A DNA stretch of 64,000 nucleotides, from positions 186,001 through 250,000 of the forward strand of contig WAID01000011.1 in assembly GCA_016584495.1 (NCBI GenBank), read 5' to 3'. The stretch comes from Celoporthe dispersa. Lineage: Eukaryota; Ascomycota; Sordariomycetes; Diaporthales; Cryphonectriaceae. Of this stretch, positions 20,031 through 32,975 are shown piece after piece (within the stretch, counting starts at the first letter, position 1; every line of letters begins with the position of its first letter). Both the position numbers and the translations under genes were made by a program. Below the pieces are notes generated by a model. That model saw nothing but the letters and a program-made list of their open reading frames with translations. It had not been told where the DNA came from and searched no databases.

Positions 20031-21063
20031 ATGACCGACACCGCCAATGATAATCCGATCGAAGAACCCAGCGCCGACCCTGGTGCCGATGTCGACATGA
20101 CAGAGGGGACCGGTGACGCTGGTAGCGGCGACCGCTCTGAGCTGCCCTTTGCCGGCGAGGACACCGTCGTCGAGCCAGAGCCTGCTCGCACGCCCTTTGT
20201 CGACTACCTGACCAGCCCGATCGTCACCCTCATCGTCGGCTCCGGGGAGAACGAGACCATCCTCACTGCACACCAAGGCCTCTTGACCCAGAGCCCGTAC
20301 TTCCAGACGCAGTGCGACAACTTCAGTGACGACGGCAGCGTGAGTACCTGCCCTGACACCCGGCACACACCACCTCAACCTAGGATTGCGCATTGCGTCC
20401 CGCTGAAGATGGCGCTCGAGGCTCGAACCAGAGACTGACCTCCCCTCCCTCGGTGCCAGCCCCGACAGCTCGAGCTCCCCTCCGAGGATATAGACGCCGT
20501 CGGCTGCTTCCTCGAGTACCTCTACACCGGCGAATACTTCCCCAAGAAACTCCCCGGCCAGCGCGCTCTCGAGACCGACGGGGTTATCCCCGAGGTCGAC
20601 GAGACTGGCGAACAGCTCCTGAGGCACGCCCGCGTCTACACCCTGGCCGACAAGTTCCAGGTCCCGAACCTGCGCACCCTCGCCAGCTCCAAAATCCACT
20701 GCGTCAACTCCACCGCCAAGGGCGAGATCGCATACGCCCAATACGTCTATGCCTACACGTCCGACGCCGACACCACCATCCGCGCTCCCATCGCCAACTT
20801 CTGGGCCAGCCGCTCCCACACCCTGCGCTCCGAGGCCGAGCCAGAGTTCAAGGCCCTCTGCCTGCAGTTTCCGCAGTTCGGTTACGACGTCCTCAGTGAG
20901 TATTCCGCAGGCTGTTCGTTGGTCCACGCGCGTGGCCCCCTCGTACTCACATCTCTCTGCAGCCCGGGTCCTCGACGAGAAGCTCAAGCGCGAGACCAAC
21001 GCAAAGATGCACCCTGGTGCTCCTGGCAGTGCTCGCAAGCGACCGCGCCACAGCAACGCCTGA
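20031..21063 (+). CDS. BTB/POZ domain protein
   Basis: A 281-residue protein from three exons (20031-20339, 20460-20895, 20963-21063). An acidic, disordered N-terminus of about 55 residues is followed by a BTB/POZ fold. Strand-helix features seen are Ser-Pro-Ile-Val-Thr-Leu-Ile-Val-Gly, then Leu-Thr-Ala-His-Gln-Gly-Leu-Leu-Thr-Gln-Ser-Pro-Tyr-Phe, then Phe-Leu-Glu-Tyr-Leu-Tyr-Thr-Gly-Glu-Tyr. BTB domains make protein-protein contacts and often feed substrates to Cul3 ubiquitin ligases; no Kelch or MATH partner domain is present here. The C-terminal end is a basic Arg-Lys-Arg-Pro-Arg nuclear-localisation-like patch. Such small BTB proteins are abundant in ascomycetes and mostly uncharacterised. 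There is no evident link to the adjacent cluster. Confidence 0.82.
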
Positions 21064-22525
21064 GCGGGCCAGAGCGATTCCGACTGCGCGGGCTGAACAC
21101 AGAACCTCCTCCAGCCCTGGCAGTAAAGCATTCTGCCAGTGGCGCGCTGAACTTGGCTTGGATGACTAGTTGAATAAACTGATAAACACACACATAAAAA
21201 AAAGAAAGAAAGAAAAGAGAGAAAAAAAGCTCGGGCGTGGCAGGGGAGGGGTCCGCATCTCGAGTACGCGGCGAGCAGTGATCTACCACTGATCGACGGC
21301 TCTGTATAATATTCCAGGTCCCTCTACCTCTTGGTCGAGGGTTCTACTTTGTATTTGAGAAAGAGATAGGTGGTCTTCTTCGACCTAGCCCTAATCTACG
21401 GTATGTGAAGGGTTCAAAAGCGTCTGGCGTTCTTGTCATGCTAGTTTTATCAGTTTTGGCCGGGTGGGACACACGCCCTCATGAGGGTGATTGTTCGAGA
21501 GTGACCAGCGTCTGTCTGTACAATACGGCTCACTAGATAGGGTCTCCGGGTACCTAATAATAAGCACCCTTACACACACATTGTGCCGTTTGCCGATATA
21601 CCGTCGGTACGTACAATTCTTTCATGGCATCGCGGCAAACTATACTTGGATAGCGCACGTGGGGTTTGGGCGATCATGTCTGTTTGACATACCATAATTG
21701 CGGGAGTCTGTACACTGATCTTACGTGGTACTTGGTTTCCCCCGCATGGCGTCCCTACACCGAGACGGCCTGCAACCACAGAACGTCGTCTCTTGACTTC
21801 TTCATGCACAAAGACCTCGCACCACCAAAGCAGCCTTAGAGTATCCCGACCACCACCACTCGATCGCCCACGGGTGTCTCCTCCCCTGGCTAATGCTACC
21901 ACACGTCCGATTCATGGCCAAGCTTCTACCGTACCATGACTACTCCTCATTTTTCACAGCCCGTGCCTGTTGCCAACTGCCGTTACACTCGCTTATGCAC
22001 CACAGGAACAAGGCATATTATAACTTGCTGCCGATACTACTGTGTAGCTACCTTCGAGGCCACCCGGTGAAGAGCTTGTCCTCGCTTCCGTACTCGTGGC
22101 TCACGCCTTTATCGTTTGTTTGAAAGGTTCGAGTGGTAATTTGAGACAGACTTCATATATAGAATTATATCTCTACCCAACAACCACCAATACTACTGGC
22201 CTGCACTTCCCTAGCATCGCCAGGATGGGGGAGATGCCACCTGATTGTGAGTTCCCCTCTCATCTGCCGCCTGAGGGTGTCGACACCATGTCGACGGCAT
22301 CGGTGTGAATTTGACCGACCTCACGAGTATAACTTCCTCCTCTTGCGATCGTCCCCCACACCTTCATCTCCCCCACCTCTTCTTCCCTCACGTCAATACC
22401 ATGCCGGCTCCCTCGCCGTGCTCTCGATTTTATTACACGCGATCTCATACGCCTCCTTCTTGTCCACTTGAAAATTAATAGCATTTGTCTCGTCTCTCAC
22501 TCCACTCCCTGCTGGCCCGCCCGTC
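21064..22525. other. Intergenic
   Basis: A purine-rich A/G tract lies at about 21195-21230. The rest is ordinary composition with no recognisable gene. The last 200 bases form the promoter of the downstream glycosidase. Confidence 0.5.
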
Positions 22526-24919
22526 TTGACGATGACCTCCCTCGGGCACCTGCTGGGCTCAGCTGCCTTGGTCATCCTTCCCTTTTTCTCGCTCATGCCC
22601 AGGCTGACAGTAGGCACCGCAGCACCTCAGCAGAGGAGTAGATGGTCTCGCCAGACTGGTGATCCGAACTGGCACCAATATGTCCGGGCCCCTTCCAGCA
22701 CGACCATCTCACCGGTGAGGTTGTTGGCGTCATACACCAGGGGGAACATCACCAATCCGGACGGGATCGTCGGTGACGGGGTCACAACGCTCACTCGCAG
22801 CTCCGGAGACGAGGACATGCCTACGATCGTGCTCGACTTTGGGCAGAACTATCCAGGCATCCTGTCCATCAACTTCGCAGGGGCAGAGGCCAGCCGACCT
22901 GCAGGGCAAGATCTGGCCAGCAACACGAGCGCGCTGCCTGGTATCACGCTGGCCTTCTCCGAGACTCTGGAGTATCTCACCAACAGGAGCGACTTCACGC
23001 GGTCGGATAACCTCCCTGCCGGGGAAAAAGTCACCAATGGGACGGACCAGGTCGCCGTGCAGAGCGAGCCGTACACCTGGACCAACCAGCTCGGGTGCGC
23101 GTATGGAGGCAAGGTCTGCTCCGACGGGTTTCATGGCTTTCGGTATCTGCGCATTACCCTACAGGCGCTGGCCTCTGACGCGCCGTACACCACAGGATTT
23201 GGCTCTGTATCGATAGACTCCGTCAGTCTGGCGTACTCGGCGTTCCAAGGCACACCTGACACCTTCACGGGATGGTTTGAGTGCTCTGATCCAGATATTA
23301 CGAGATGGTGGTATGATGCCGTCTACACAAACGACCTGTGCACCGACATCTTCCGCGCCAACGACACGGATCCGCGCAATGCCAGTGTCGACACGACAAT
23401 GCTGGGAAAGGTGGTGTTGCTCGACGGGGCGAAGCGCGACCGTGATCCGTATGCAGGCGATCTGGCTGTGTCGGCACTGACGCTGTACCTGTCGCATAAC
23501 AACCCAGATGCGGCAAGGAACGTCCTGTCCGACCTCGCAGTGCACCAGCGGAGCGACGGATGGATCCCGCCAGCCAGCATCAACAACTACACGCTCGCTC
23601 TATACGACTACCCGCTGTGGTGGGTGGTCTGCAGCAGCGACCTGATCCTGTACACGGGGGATACGGACTATCTGGATGAGTACTATACAACCATGGTCAA
23701 GACCCTGGACACCTACTATCCTAATTCCACAAACGCGGCTGGCCTGCTCGACAAGGGACTGGGCACGTCGTCTGGCTACGGCGATTATGCCTTCCTCCCA
23801 CGAACTGGAGTGATCACTTACTACAACGCACTGTACGTTCTTGCGCTCAACAGGGCGGCGCTGTTGGCGGATACAAAAGGCGAGGCAGGCGACGCGGCGC
23901 GCTGGAGGACCAGGGCTGCCGGTATTGGCCGTGAGTAATGCTTCTCCTGCTTGCCACATCACCGTAGGAGGAACAACAGGACCGACTGATGATCCCTAGC
24001 TGCCCTCTTCAGCGAGAACTGGGACCCTGCCGTGGGTGCTCTCTATGACGGCGGAACATGCGAGACCAACGACACAGGAAAATGTCCGACACACGCCCAG
24101 GACGGCAACGGCCTTGCTATCCTCTCGGGCGCGGCCAACAACTCCTACGCCAGATCTCTCGTGTCCTCTCAGACCACAGTGGAGGAATCCATCCTCGACT
24201 TCATGACATCAGCCCTGTCCCGATTCTACGGCAATGCCTTCTACGACAACTCTATCCTGAGCCCGTCAGATCAGTTTGACCAGCGCGTGTACGCCTTCAT
24301 CAGCTACTTTGAGCTCGCCGCCCGGTTCCAGACGGCGGGAAACCTGACGACGGCCACAGATCCAGCCGGGATTGCGTCGAGCGCGTTCGACGAGTTGCGG
24401 AGGCTTTACGGCCACATGGCCAATAATGACCCTTTCAGTACCTTTTGGGAGGGCATCGGCCCGAACGGGAGCTACTACGAGGAGGGCTACACATCCCTTG
24501 CTCATGGCTGGTCCACATGTATCGTCCCCTTGATGCAGAACTACGTCCTGGGCGTGACGCCCACAGGCCCAGGGCTCTCGACTTTCGACGTGAAGCCAGT
24601 GGTAGTGGGAGGTGGGCTGGAGTTTGCGAAAGGTGTCGTGCCTACGCCGAATGGCGGTGGGATCAGCGTGGGGTGGGAGGTTGCTGATACCGGAACGGGG
24701 GCTGGGCTGATGCTGACCATTGAGACGCCTGCTAATACCATGGGGCGGATATTCGTGCCTGTTGCTAGCAGTGATAATACGGTTGCTCGGGACGGCACCA
24801 TCATTTGGACCCGAACCGGAGGTGTTGTGTCTGGCGCGGCAGATGTAAGCTTCGATGGTGGGTATGTTGTGGTTGACCTTAAAGGTGGGGGTTCGTATAA
24901 TTTTACCACTGCAGCATAA
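22526..24919 (+). CDS. Secreted GH78-like alpha-L-rhamnosidase
   Basis: A glycoside hydrolase of 774 residues from two exons (22526-23930 and 24000-24919; the junction makes one Pro codon). Residues 1-33 form a signal peptide, so the enzyme is secreted. An N-terminal beta-sandwich part is followed by a six-hairpin (alpha/alpha) barrel. The segment Asp-Gly-Ala-Lys-Arg-Asp-Arg-Asp-Pro-Tyr-Ala-Gly-Asp (300-312) is the catalytic-acid region of a fungal GH78 subgroup, equivalent to the Asp-x-Pro-x-Arg-Asp-Glu region of classical members. Trp-Trp-Val, Tyr-Gly-Asp-Tyr and, in exon 2, Ser-Leu-Ala-His-Gly-Trp-Ser are further family landmarks. Many Asn-x-Ser/Thr sites fit a secreted glycoprotein. The family releases terminal L-rhamnose from plant glycosides or pectin side chains. 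The exact substrate cannot be read here. Confidence 0.85.
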
Positions 24920-26158
24920 GTCCATATACTAGCAGGAATGAAGATCTATTCTTGAGTCAATACTGTTTGAGGCCCTGGCATTTTTGTATTTGGACAAGAG
25001 GGTATTCCCAAAAATTACATGAAATTCATGATTTTTCAAGGAAGCAGTGGGTTAAAAGTCTGCAGTCTGCACTGCTCAGGTGTTCACCGATGCAAATCTC
25101 GCAGTTAGGAGAGAAAATAACAGATGTAGCAGGATGTTCTGCATATCTTGTTCCCAAGAAACTTATGATTAAACTGTCACATGCTTTTATAAACTTTTGA
25201 AAGAATCTCTGTTTCCCATACCAGCTATTCTAACAGACTCTTTACAAGCAGCCCATTCCTCTACTACTAGTCTGTCACTATTGAACCAAGTCTACTGGGT
25301 AGTATTAGCAACTTCAACATTACCAAGAGTCAGGCTATAAATTTGAAGGTGTTCAAGAGCTGTAAGGTGAGGAATTCTAAGGCCTCTATTGGAATTCATG
25401 TGATGATATCTCGACATACTTTTCTGTATTCACAAGATAGAATTTTGAACAAGTTGAGGGACAATTTACTTATACTTGAGGGCTTGATGCCTGGCTGCTA
25501 CTGTGTTTATGTGTTTGGTCAAGCTGTCGGATCAACTTGTCTTTGCATTGTTCATTAGTTTGTAGGGCGCCTTGAAGTACAGCCGTTAATGTTTCTTCAG
25601 CTTCTAGACAAATCCCGACAGTTACTGTGGTACACCCGTTTACTGATGCAGATAGCTTCAAGTTGTTTGTAGTAATTGTATTGGTGTACTTTAATTATGT
25701 AGACAATGTATTGAAGGCAATTCACATGGATTTACTTTTTTGAACAAAGGCAGGCTAACTTTGGACAACCAGCCTCCCTCATTCACCAGTGGTGGCTGCA
25801 AGTATTGCCACACTAATTTCACACAATTCATCGATGATAAATGCTGCAACCAGGGCAACCACCACATTTACCTGCTTCACTGACGCTCACGTGCATTGGA
25901 ATTGTTCCTGGTATCAGTAGCAGTGACTCACCTTATCGTATTTATCTGAGTGAAGTCGATACCGATAGCAAATGTTAGAAACTATATAATGGCAAGCACT
26001 TTTTTTCAGGACAGACTTTTCCCAGACACAACACACAACAGCACAGAGCAGCACAGAGCAGCACACCTCAACATCTTCCCTCAACCTTTGACATCCTGTC
26101 TACACTGCTCTGTTTCTTCTGTTGCCCTCAATCCTTCCCCTTCTCTCATATTTTCAAG
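24920..26158. other. Intergenic, lower-GC stretch, possible transposon relic
   Basis: From about 24940 to 25930 the base composition is more AT-rich than in the flanking genes, and short open frames occur on both strands without any continuous coding. The look is that of an old, degenerate mobile element, but no motif is clear. A short direct repeat (GCACAGAGCA, about two and a half copies) sits at 26041-26063 just before the next gene. Confidence 0.35.
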
Positions 26159-28332
26159 ATGTCTCCTCGTTCTTCTCTCCGTCCCTCTCAGCTCCTGCAG
26201 CGCGTCAGCAAGACGCTGCATATCCTACCCACCCGCGCCACGTACCACGGCGCGCAGCAATTCCAGCAGGTCGCCGTCGACAACGAGAATAGCGAGGCCG
26301 ATGAGGCGCCTCGCCAGCAGCGTACATCCGTGGCTCCATATCGAGCCATCAAGAACACCCTGAAGAGCCGCCTGATGAGGCGCGCCAAGTGTGAAGAGAG
26401 GCACATCGATGCCCAGCACGTCATATCTGCACGCGCACAACCGTAAGTAGCAGAAGCATCTGCCCTTTTCCTCATCGTCCTAGCACTAACACGAACATAG
26501 CACGCGTCAGATCCTATACCGCGACGTCGACCTCGGTCGGCGTCCCCGATTATCAACGTGGTCCCTATCATGGACCTCCTCGACGACGAGGAGGGTAGGG
26601 TCTCGCAGTCTGGTCCCGACAACGCGGGAGCGCGCGACGCGTCTGCCCCTCGACGCGGCGACAATCAAGAGCGCGCTCTCGACGGCGCTATCATAGGCTG
26701 CTGGGAGGGTCTCCACTATGTCGTGGAGATCACAGCCCCCGCCACCACCGTCGACGGCCAGGATTCACCACTTGGCCTGCCCCCCCGATCCGCCTTGCCC
26801 CGAGGCGTCCTGACCTCGAGTGCTGCCCAGGCCACATATATCGGCGTCACCCTCGGCCAGTCGCCCGTCCTCAATGACGAGCGACCCGAGCCGCTATCTT
26901 GGTCTGGGAACCACAGCACCACGCGCCAGACCTCGGAGGAGTCGCTGCGCCTGCTCCAGACGGCCAGCTCGACCTCGGGGAGCCACTCTCGGTCTGCGTC
27001 AGCTGTGACAGCTGTCACCCTGCCGTCCGGCCCTGAGTGCGACAGCGATGAGGAGAAGGAGGGCCCAACGACAACCGAGGAGATGACCGAAGTCCAAGAC
27101 TCGCCCTCCCGGTTCGGCCAGGCTTCGGCTTCAGTCTGGCCTCTGTCCTGTGTCGCCGATGAGGCGGCATTCCACCAGGGAGTGCCCAGCCTACTATCGC
27201 CGCAGGAGACACAGGATCCTGAGGATCCCCAGAAGGGTGTCGACAGGATCGAGGCGACGACCAGTCTATCTCCCAGCACCAGCACTGCGGTTCAGGAGCA
27301 AGCTGGCGACGCCGAGCAGGCCATGCAGGCCGCCTTCGACAACGAGGAGGACTGGGAGGACTGGGACGACGAGGAGATGGATGCTGAAGCCGCCTCGTTT
27401 TAGGGGAGCGATGACGGCGGACGCATCCAGCCTCCTTCTCCCAGGCTCCCAGGACAGGTCAGGTTTCTCGGCAGCCAACCCAGCTCCTACCGGCGGCGGC
27501 CCGAATACGTCGACGGCAAGCCCCAGGAGGACCTAGCCACCTCCACAACGGTTCTTAGACTGGACCGTCCCTGGACGTCCGACTGGGACCAGGACACCGC
27601 CGCGGACCATCTTGACCAATATCAAGAGTCCGAACCGGAGCGGCAGGTGGGCCAGCCATCGTTCTGGCACAATGATGCCTATGGAGACGTGGCCTCCTTT
27701 GACGGGACGCGGTTCGACAGGGAGTATACGGGCTCGGTATTCTTCCTCGGAACCTTCTCGCAAGAGTCGCCGACAGAGCCGATCCACCCTGTCGGAGAAA
27801 CTCAAGGCAAGGTGCTGCGAAAGGCGTTTGGGGATTGCTGGGATGCGGTGCGGCGAGCGAGATGCGACGCCGCCACACGTATGTCGGTGATTCTGGAGGA
27901 GCCGGAGGAGGACGGCCACGGGGATCCCTGGAGCAGTTGAAGCCATCCGACCAATTCACCTTGGCTTCATGGATCTCTCCCAGCGTGTTGAGAGTCTTTG
28001 GGTGTCTCCCGCACGCCTCAAACATGCCATGCTCGGAATCGAGACCAGCGACAAGGTAAGCGATATCCCACAACCTCAACCGAGTCACAGTCACAGTGCC
28101 CTCTCTAACATTTCGACAGGCGTGTAGGCTCGATCCAGCGACCATCGGCTGGTCAGCACTCATCTTCCTGGGCGTGATGATGTTGGCCTTTGACCCTCGA
28201 CCGTGGCCGAACCGGAACTGCAGTCATCGCCGCAACGAGCTTGGATACTGGCGGTGGGATCCCTGGAGGGGAGTGTTGGGCAAGAATGGACTATTGATTG
28301 ATGAGATGACGGAGAAGAGCTTTCGAGTTTGA
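26159..28332 (+). CDS. Hypothetical acidic, disordered multi-exon protein; gene model uncertain
   Basis: Not a family I recognise. The probable first exon (26159-26442) encodes a basic Arg/Gln/Ser-rich start and ends at a GTAAGT donor. A long open segment follows (to 27403), rich in Ser, Thr, Glu and Asp and ending in a Glu/Asp/Trp-rich acidic patch. A TAG at 27401-27403 is followed in the same frame by more good coding to 27878. A GTATGT donor (27879) and a CAG acceptor (27937) then join to an exon with a conserved look, and a last intron leads to a tail with a hydrophobic Leu-Ile-Phe-Leu-Gly-Val-Met-Met stretch and Trp-rich end (stop at 28332). The first junction is out of phase by one base, which could be a missing C in the run at 26544-26547. 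The TAG could lie in a small (48-nt) intron. Coding is likely; the exact model is not. Confidence 0.5.
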
Positions 28333-30826
28333 CATGTTTATGATGAGTGATGGGCTCTGTAGCCGAGCAAGGAGCATACGAAAACAGTATCAGGGGATCC
28401 AAGTACTATCATAAGCTTGGATGTGTTGATATGACAGGCAGATGAAAGGGATTAATTAAGGTTGGAATGACAACCACTCTCCCACAATTGACGATTTTTA
28501 CGCGATCAGCTTGCATTCAAATGACATGTACCTGCTCTGACATGTTTCTGCAGTCATGTCTTTTGTTTCGGTAGCCTGCTTGCCTCCTGAAAAAGGGCCA
28601 GAGTGAGAGAGACAAACCGAATCATCACAATGCATATTCCAGAAACCGACATGACGGTGGAGACGGAGGTCTTGGAAAGTTCCGAGGCCGAATAGTCCGG
28701 GTTTGACCCAAAAAAAAATGGTGCACTCGGTCTGTGGTGGGGGGTGGTGGTACTTGGGTGGCCGGCGGGTGCACGCAGTGGAGTAAAAGGAATGCGAAAA
28801 TGACCCAAGCCTGTCTTGACTCGCGGGTCGACTTGGTGGGGATGTGAGTTTTTATTTTATTTCAACGTCCCGCCCTGCGGCGGTGGATGCCCCCTCGTGC
28901 TAAGCTTTCTGGGGAGATGGGACACCGCTGCGTTGTATTGTATCTCATCCCCTGCTCGTTTAGGTGGTAGCGCTGCCGGCTGATCGCGTGCTCGTTGTCT
29001 GCAAAGACACAATAGGACACTGCCCGCCAGTGTCAGAGAGACAGGAGGGCTACCAGGCTGGATGCGAAAATCGGCACTGATTTTAACCTGTAGACCCATC
29101 CATTCCTCCATTTGAGCGTAGGAAGCGCTCACGGCTGATGTGGCCGGGCAACTCCCGCCCCGACCATGCGAATTCCGCTGGCGTCGTCTCTGATGACTCT
29201 GGTCCGACTTCAGTCTCGACGATGTCCAGGTCGTAGTCATCATACTTAATCACTGTACATCCTATACGTTCAGTCACTACGAGGTGAGGAGGACGTCACA
29301 CTACGAGACGTAAGCCCCTATTTCTAAAACCGTGGCTGTTCATGCTAGGTAAGTAAGCACTTGGAAAGGTGCGGTATCACGCAGCGGGCCGCATGTCGAT
29401 TGCACTCCTGAACCAAGGTTGAGTTGATACTGCCAACAGCGCCTTCGCGGATTTCTGAAGCGACAATCGGGCTCCTGGGGGTAAGCAACCCAGTCCGGTC
29501 GATACCTACAAGTAGTAGACCGTATGATTTCCTGTACTGTGGGTGTCGATACCTGGGTTGGCTGCCATAAGAGTCCTCCCATCCAGTAGACCGCTTTTGA
29601 GACAAGACTTGGCAGATCCTGGGCAGATCCTTGCTGCAGAGGTCAGCCTGGTCATTTATTACTGGTACAGACGGTGGTACCGCCCCGGTTGCTGCCTGAG
29701 ACGTCCCTCTTCGTTCTGATCAGATGGAATCTCCTCTTCATTTCCATTCCTTTCTTCTTCTTCTTCTTTCTTTTTTTCTCCTCCCTTTTCAGCAGTCCTA
29801 TCTACAAAGTGATCATCCTGAGCACCCAAGAGTTCATCATAGTTTTCCATGGTAGCATTCAGAAAAGACAGGCATAGCAGATACAAGAGACACTGTCAGC
29901 CTAAAGGGGGGGCCCAGCCAAGTACACTGTCAGATTTGTCCCCACTGAAGAAAGCTGAGGTGCAGCGGTAGGATCCCCGCTAGTCGTGTGCTGGCCCCAG
30001 CAGTGGATGTTACACAGACAAGGGAGGGAAGGCATGACACGCTGGCAGCGCCTGGTATTTCCTGCCGCTTGAACTTTTGTTTCTAATAACGGCCCTGTCT
30101 CCAAATTTCAGCCTCAGCTGGTTACTGACTGCTCTCTGGTCTCAGTGCCGAATGCCCCCCCTCCCCCCCTAAGCCCCCCTAAATCACCTTGTACTTGGTC
30201 GCTACCAGCCGTGTTGGCCCACCGTTTGGTGTCGTCAGCTGCAGCGAGTTTTGCCTTTTCCTCGTCCTCCTCCTCCTCCTTACCTTCGCACTCTTGCTTA
30301 CAGTCTTTTATTTTCTTCCCTCCCACGTCCACACGCGATTCTGTCCTTCTGCAGCGCCCTCAATCTCGTCAAGCTCATCCCTTCTCTGCCGACAAGGGGA
30401 CAGTGCATTCGCACGCGTCCGCCAACACGCCAGCCTCGACGCAAGCCCCTTCCGTCACCAAGTGGTCTTGTGTCGTGTGACAGGGCCTTCGACGGCAACC
30501 CCTGGATCTCCTCCTCTCTGGACAACAGTGTCTAGAGGGCCATAGTACTCGCGCGTGACCCTCTCGAGGCAACCAGGCCAAGTCCACCACCCGGCTGGAT
30601 CGATTGGAGCGCTGCTTGCTGCCGGCGCTCTTGTCATTTCTCTGGTCAGTCCGAGGTAGAGGAGGCCCAACACCCACGCGGATTCTTCGAGGACGACAAC
30701 CACACTCCTGCGATCTCTAGCACGAAGATCGATCGGCGAATCCGTCTGTGGTCCTACCTATCCGGTTGACAGGTGCTTGGTTTCCCCTTGGAGACTGCAA
30801 CCCGTGCAAGATCTATCGTCGAGACC
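28333..30826. other. Intergenic, 2.5 kb
   Basis: No gene is supported. A minus-strand frame at 29083-29277 (64 codons, with a Tyr-Asp-Asp-Tyr-Asp stretch) is the most protein-like piece but has no family signature. T/C tracts lie at about 29750-29795 and C-runs at about 30152-30182. The last 300 bases are the promoter of the PAP2 gene. Confidence 0.45.
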
Positions 30827-32375
30827 ATGGCCGACAATGGCGCCCCCAGCGATGACTGGCACCCTCACGTCTTCCGCATGCCTGACTGGGTCGAGCCCGT
30901 GGTACGTAAACAACATGATCTCCCTCTTCTCCTTTTACTTCTCCTCCTTTTCTGCTGTATTCGGAGATGCTGACTGGCTGCCCTTTCTCAGCTCATTGTG
31001 TCGATCCTCTTCACCTCCATGTACCTGACCCGGGCGAAAGACTACTCCATACTTGGTGGCGGCAAAAGCCCAGGCTACTCCCCCATAGCAGGCTCTCCGA
31101 CATCCCTCTCCCCACGATCCTCCCTCGACAGCGATCCGCAGACCCGTCGGGGCTTCAACTCAGAGTATCCATCCAAGACCCGCCGTGTCTTTTGGGATAT
31201 GGACCGTCCGGACCCCCAACTCGTCGCGCTTTGCCCGCCACATCCACTCGCGCATCCTGCAGAAGTTCCCCTTCCTGGTGGAGATGTTCTACTGGGCCCT
31301 GCAGTTCTTCTTCTACCGGCTCACGGCTTACATGGCCGCGGTGTACTACGGCGGGAGCAAACAGATGTGGGACGTTGCGCAGGAACACGCGCTGGCCATA
31401 CTCGAGCTCGAGACCTACATGTTCGGGAGGGCCTCTCTGACGGGGACTGCGAGGTGGATCGAGTGGAATGTCCAGCAGTGGTTCCTCACAGGCGCGAGGG
31501 CTGGTGACTGGCGGGGTACCTTTCTCACCGTCCTCAACCGCTCTTACGCCCTCATTCACATCCCTGGCACTGTAGGGTAAGTCATCGACACCACCCTTCC
31601 TAGATCCCCCCCCCCCCCTCCCAAGGACGTCAGGCATGCTAATTTCGAATACCTCCCTCCATGCAGCTTCATCGCCTTCTACTACTACATGTCGCCCACC
31701 TTTTCCCGATTCGCGACCGCCCGTCGAACCATGACCCTGTGCAACCTCTTCGCCTTTGTGGTGTTCATCTTCTACCCATGCATGCCGCCGCGCCTGCTCC
31801 CCATGGAGTACGGCTTCATCGACACCGTCAACGGAGAGGATGCCACCTCCGTCTGGATGAGCGGGAACTTCGTCAACCGTCTGGCGGCCATGCCTAGCAT
31901 GCACTTTGGCTACGCCTTCTGTATCGGCTGCGTCTTCATCTACGAGAGCGCAGCACTCAGCGGGGCGAAACAGATGTACCGGCGGTTCGGCAAGACTCGG
32001 AACCCCAGCGAGACCTGGCTCCCGGTGCCGGGCGCGGACGAGGAGAACCTCAGCGCCTCCAACACGAGCCTCGAGCAGCCCGGCAGCAGCGGCAGCACCA
32101 GCGAGCGATCCGTCCCGTCGCGCATTGCCTTCTTCGCGTTCGGCGTGTGGTACCCCCTGTGGGTGCTGCTGACCATCCTCGCGACGGCGAACCACTATCT
32201 CATGGACGCCATGGTGGCCTCCATGGTGGTCGTGATGGCCTTCACCTGCAACCGGATCCTGATGAACTTCCTTCCCCTGGAGGACCTGCTGCTGTGGGCG
32301 TGGCGGCTGGAGAAGCCGGTGCCCACCACGGGCATGCGACGAAGGCGCCCCTTGGCACGAAGCGCTGTGTATTGA
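30827..32375 (+). CDS. PAP2-superfamily (Aur1/IPC-synthase-like) membrane protein, +1 frameshift
   Basis: A multi-spanning protein of about 455 residues: exon 1 30827-30901, exon 2 30992-31576, exon 3 31667-32375. The lipid phosphatase/phosphotransferase signature is visible: Met-Pro-Ser-Met-His-Phe-Gly-Tyr-Ala (His of motif 2) and Thr-Ala-Asn-His-Tyr-Leu-Met-Asp (His and Asp of motif 3). Thr-Pro-Asn-Ser-Ser-Arg-Phe before Leu-Gln-Lys-Phe-Pro-Phe-Leu-Val-Glu-Met matches a fungal family related to inositol-phosphorylceramide synthase. Exon 2 changes frame at 31190-31193: removing one T of TTTT makes the protein continuous, and total length is then a multiple of three. ATG 30827 gives a hydrophilic start; an upstream in-frame ATG at 30773 exists. 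The enzyme probably acts on a lipid phosphate in the secretory membranes. Confidence 0.75.
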
Positions 32376-32975
32376 GAAAGAAGAAACAAAAAAAGACCCG
32401 TGATCTATGGATTTCGGAAACGTATATGAAGGCATAGATTATGTAGCATGGACTTGACTTGTATGTTCTGGTTCTACGCCGTATACATACTTTGATTATA
32501 TGAATTTCAGCATAATGATAAATTTTCATTTGATTCAATTGGAGCCGGTTTCCCTTCTCTGTTTTTCTTTTCTTTTTTTTCTTCTCCCTTCTTTTTATCC
32601 CCTGAACGACAATGCCACCTTCTATTGATGAATTTGGTCAACAAAGCCATACGTCGGCATCCCATGTGGTCCAAAACGGTTCAGTGAATTCCGAGCAAAT
32701 ATGGCAGCCCGCAAATACGTCACGACTCAGGCACTCCCTCGTCTTGATTAAAATCTCTGGGGTGCAATCTTCAAACCCTCCCTCGGCACGCAACGTAAAG
32801 CTTTATTGTCACATCGACCCTACTTCACCACTACCGTTCCGGCCCCCTTCAGCTTTTGAACTGCACCTTTCTCAACCACAGCCCTGACAGCCAAGAAATT
32901 CCCGTCATCCTTCAAGTCATTGAGACTCAGCTTGGCTCTCACATACTTCATATAATAACAATTACAGACGCAACA
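32376..32975. other. Intergenic
   Basis: A T/C-rich tract lies at about 32550-32590. No gene is recognised. The region ends in the promoter of the oxidoreductase; upstream in-frame ATG codons at 32856 are judged part of the leader. Confidence 0.45.

Noticed and set aside
19731..21191. Minus-strand frame of 486 codons
   Set aside because: It is the shadow of the BTB gene and crosses a poly-T/A tract.
26716..27285. Minus-strand frame of 189 codons within the hypothetical gene region
   Set aside because: The plus strand has longer coding, sensible splice sites and a natural acidic composition.
31155..32435. Minus-strand frame of 426 codons
   Set aside because: It is the shadow of the PAP2 gene; the plus strand holds the catalytic His/Asp motifs.
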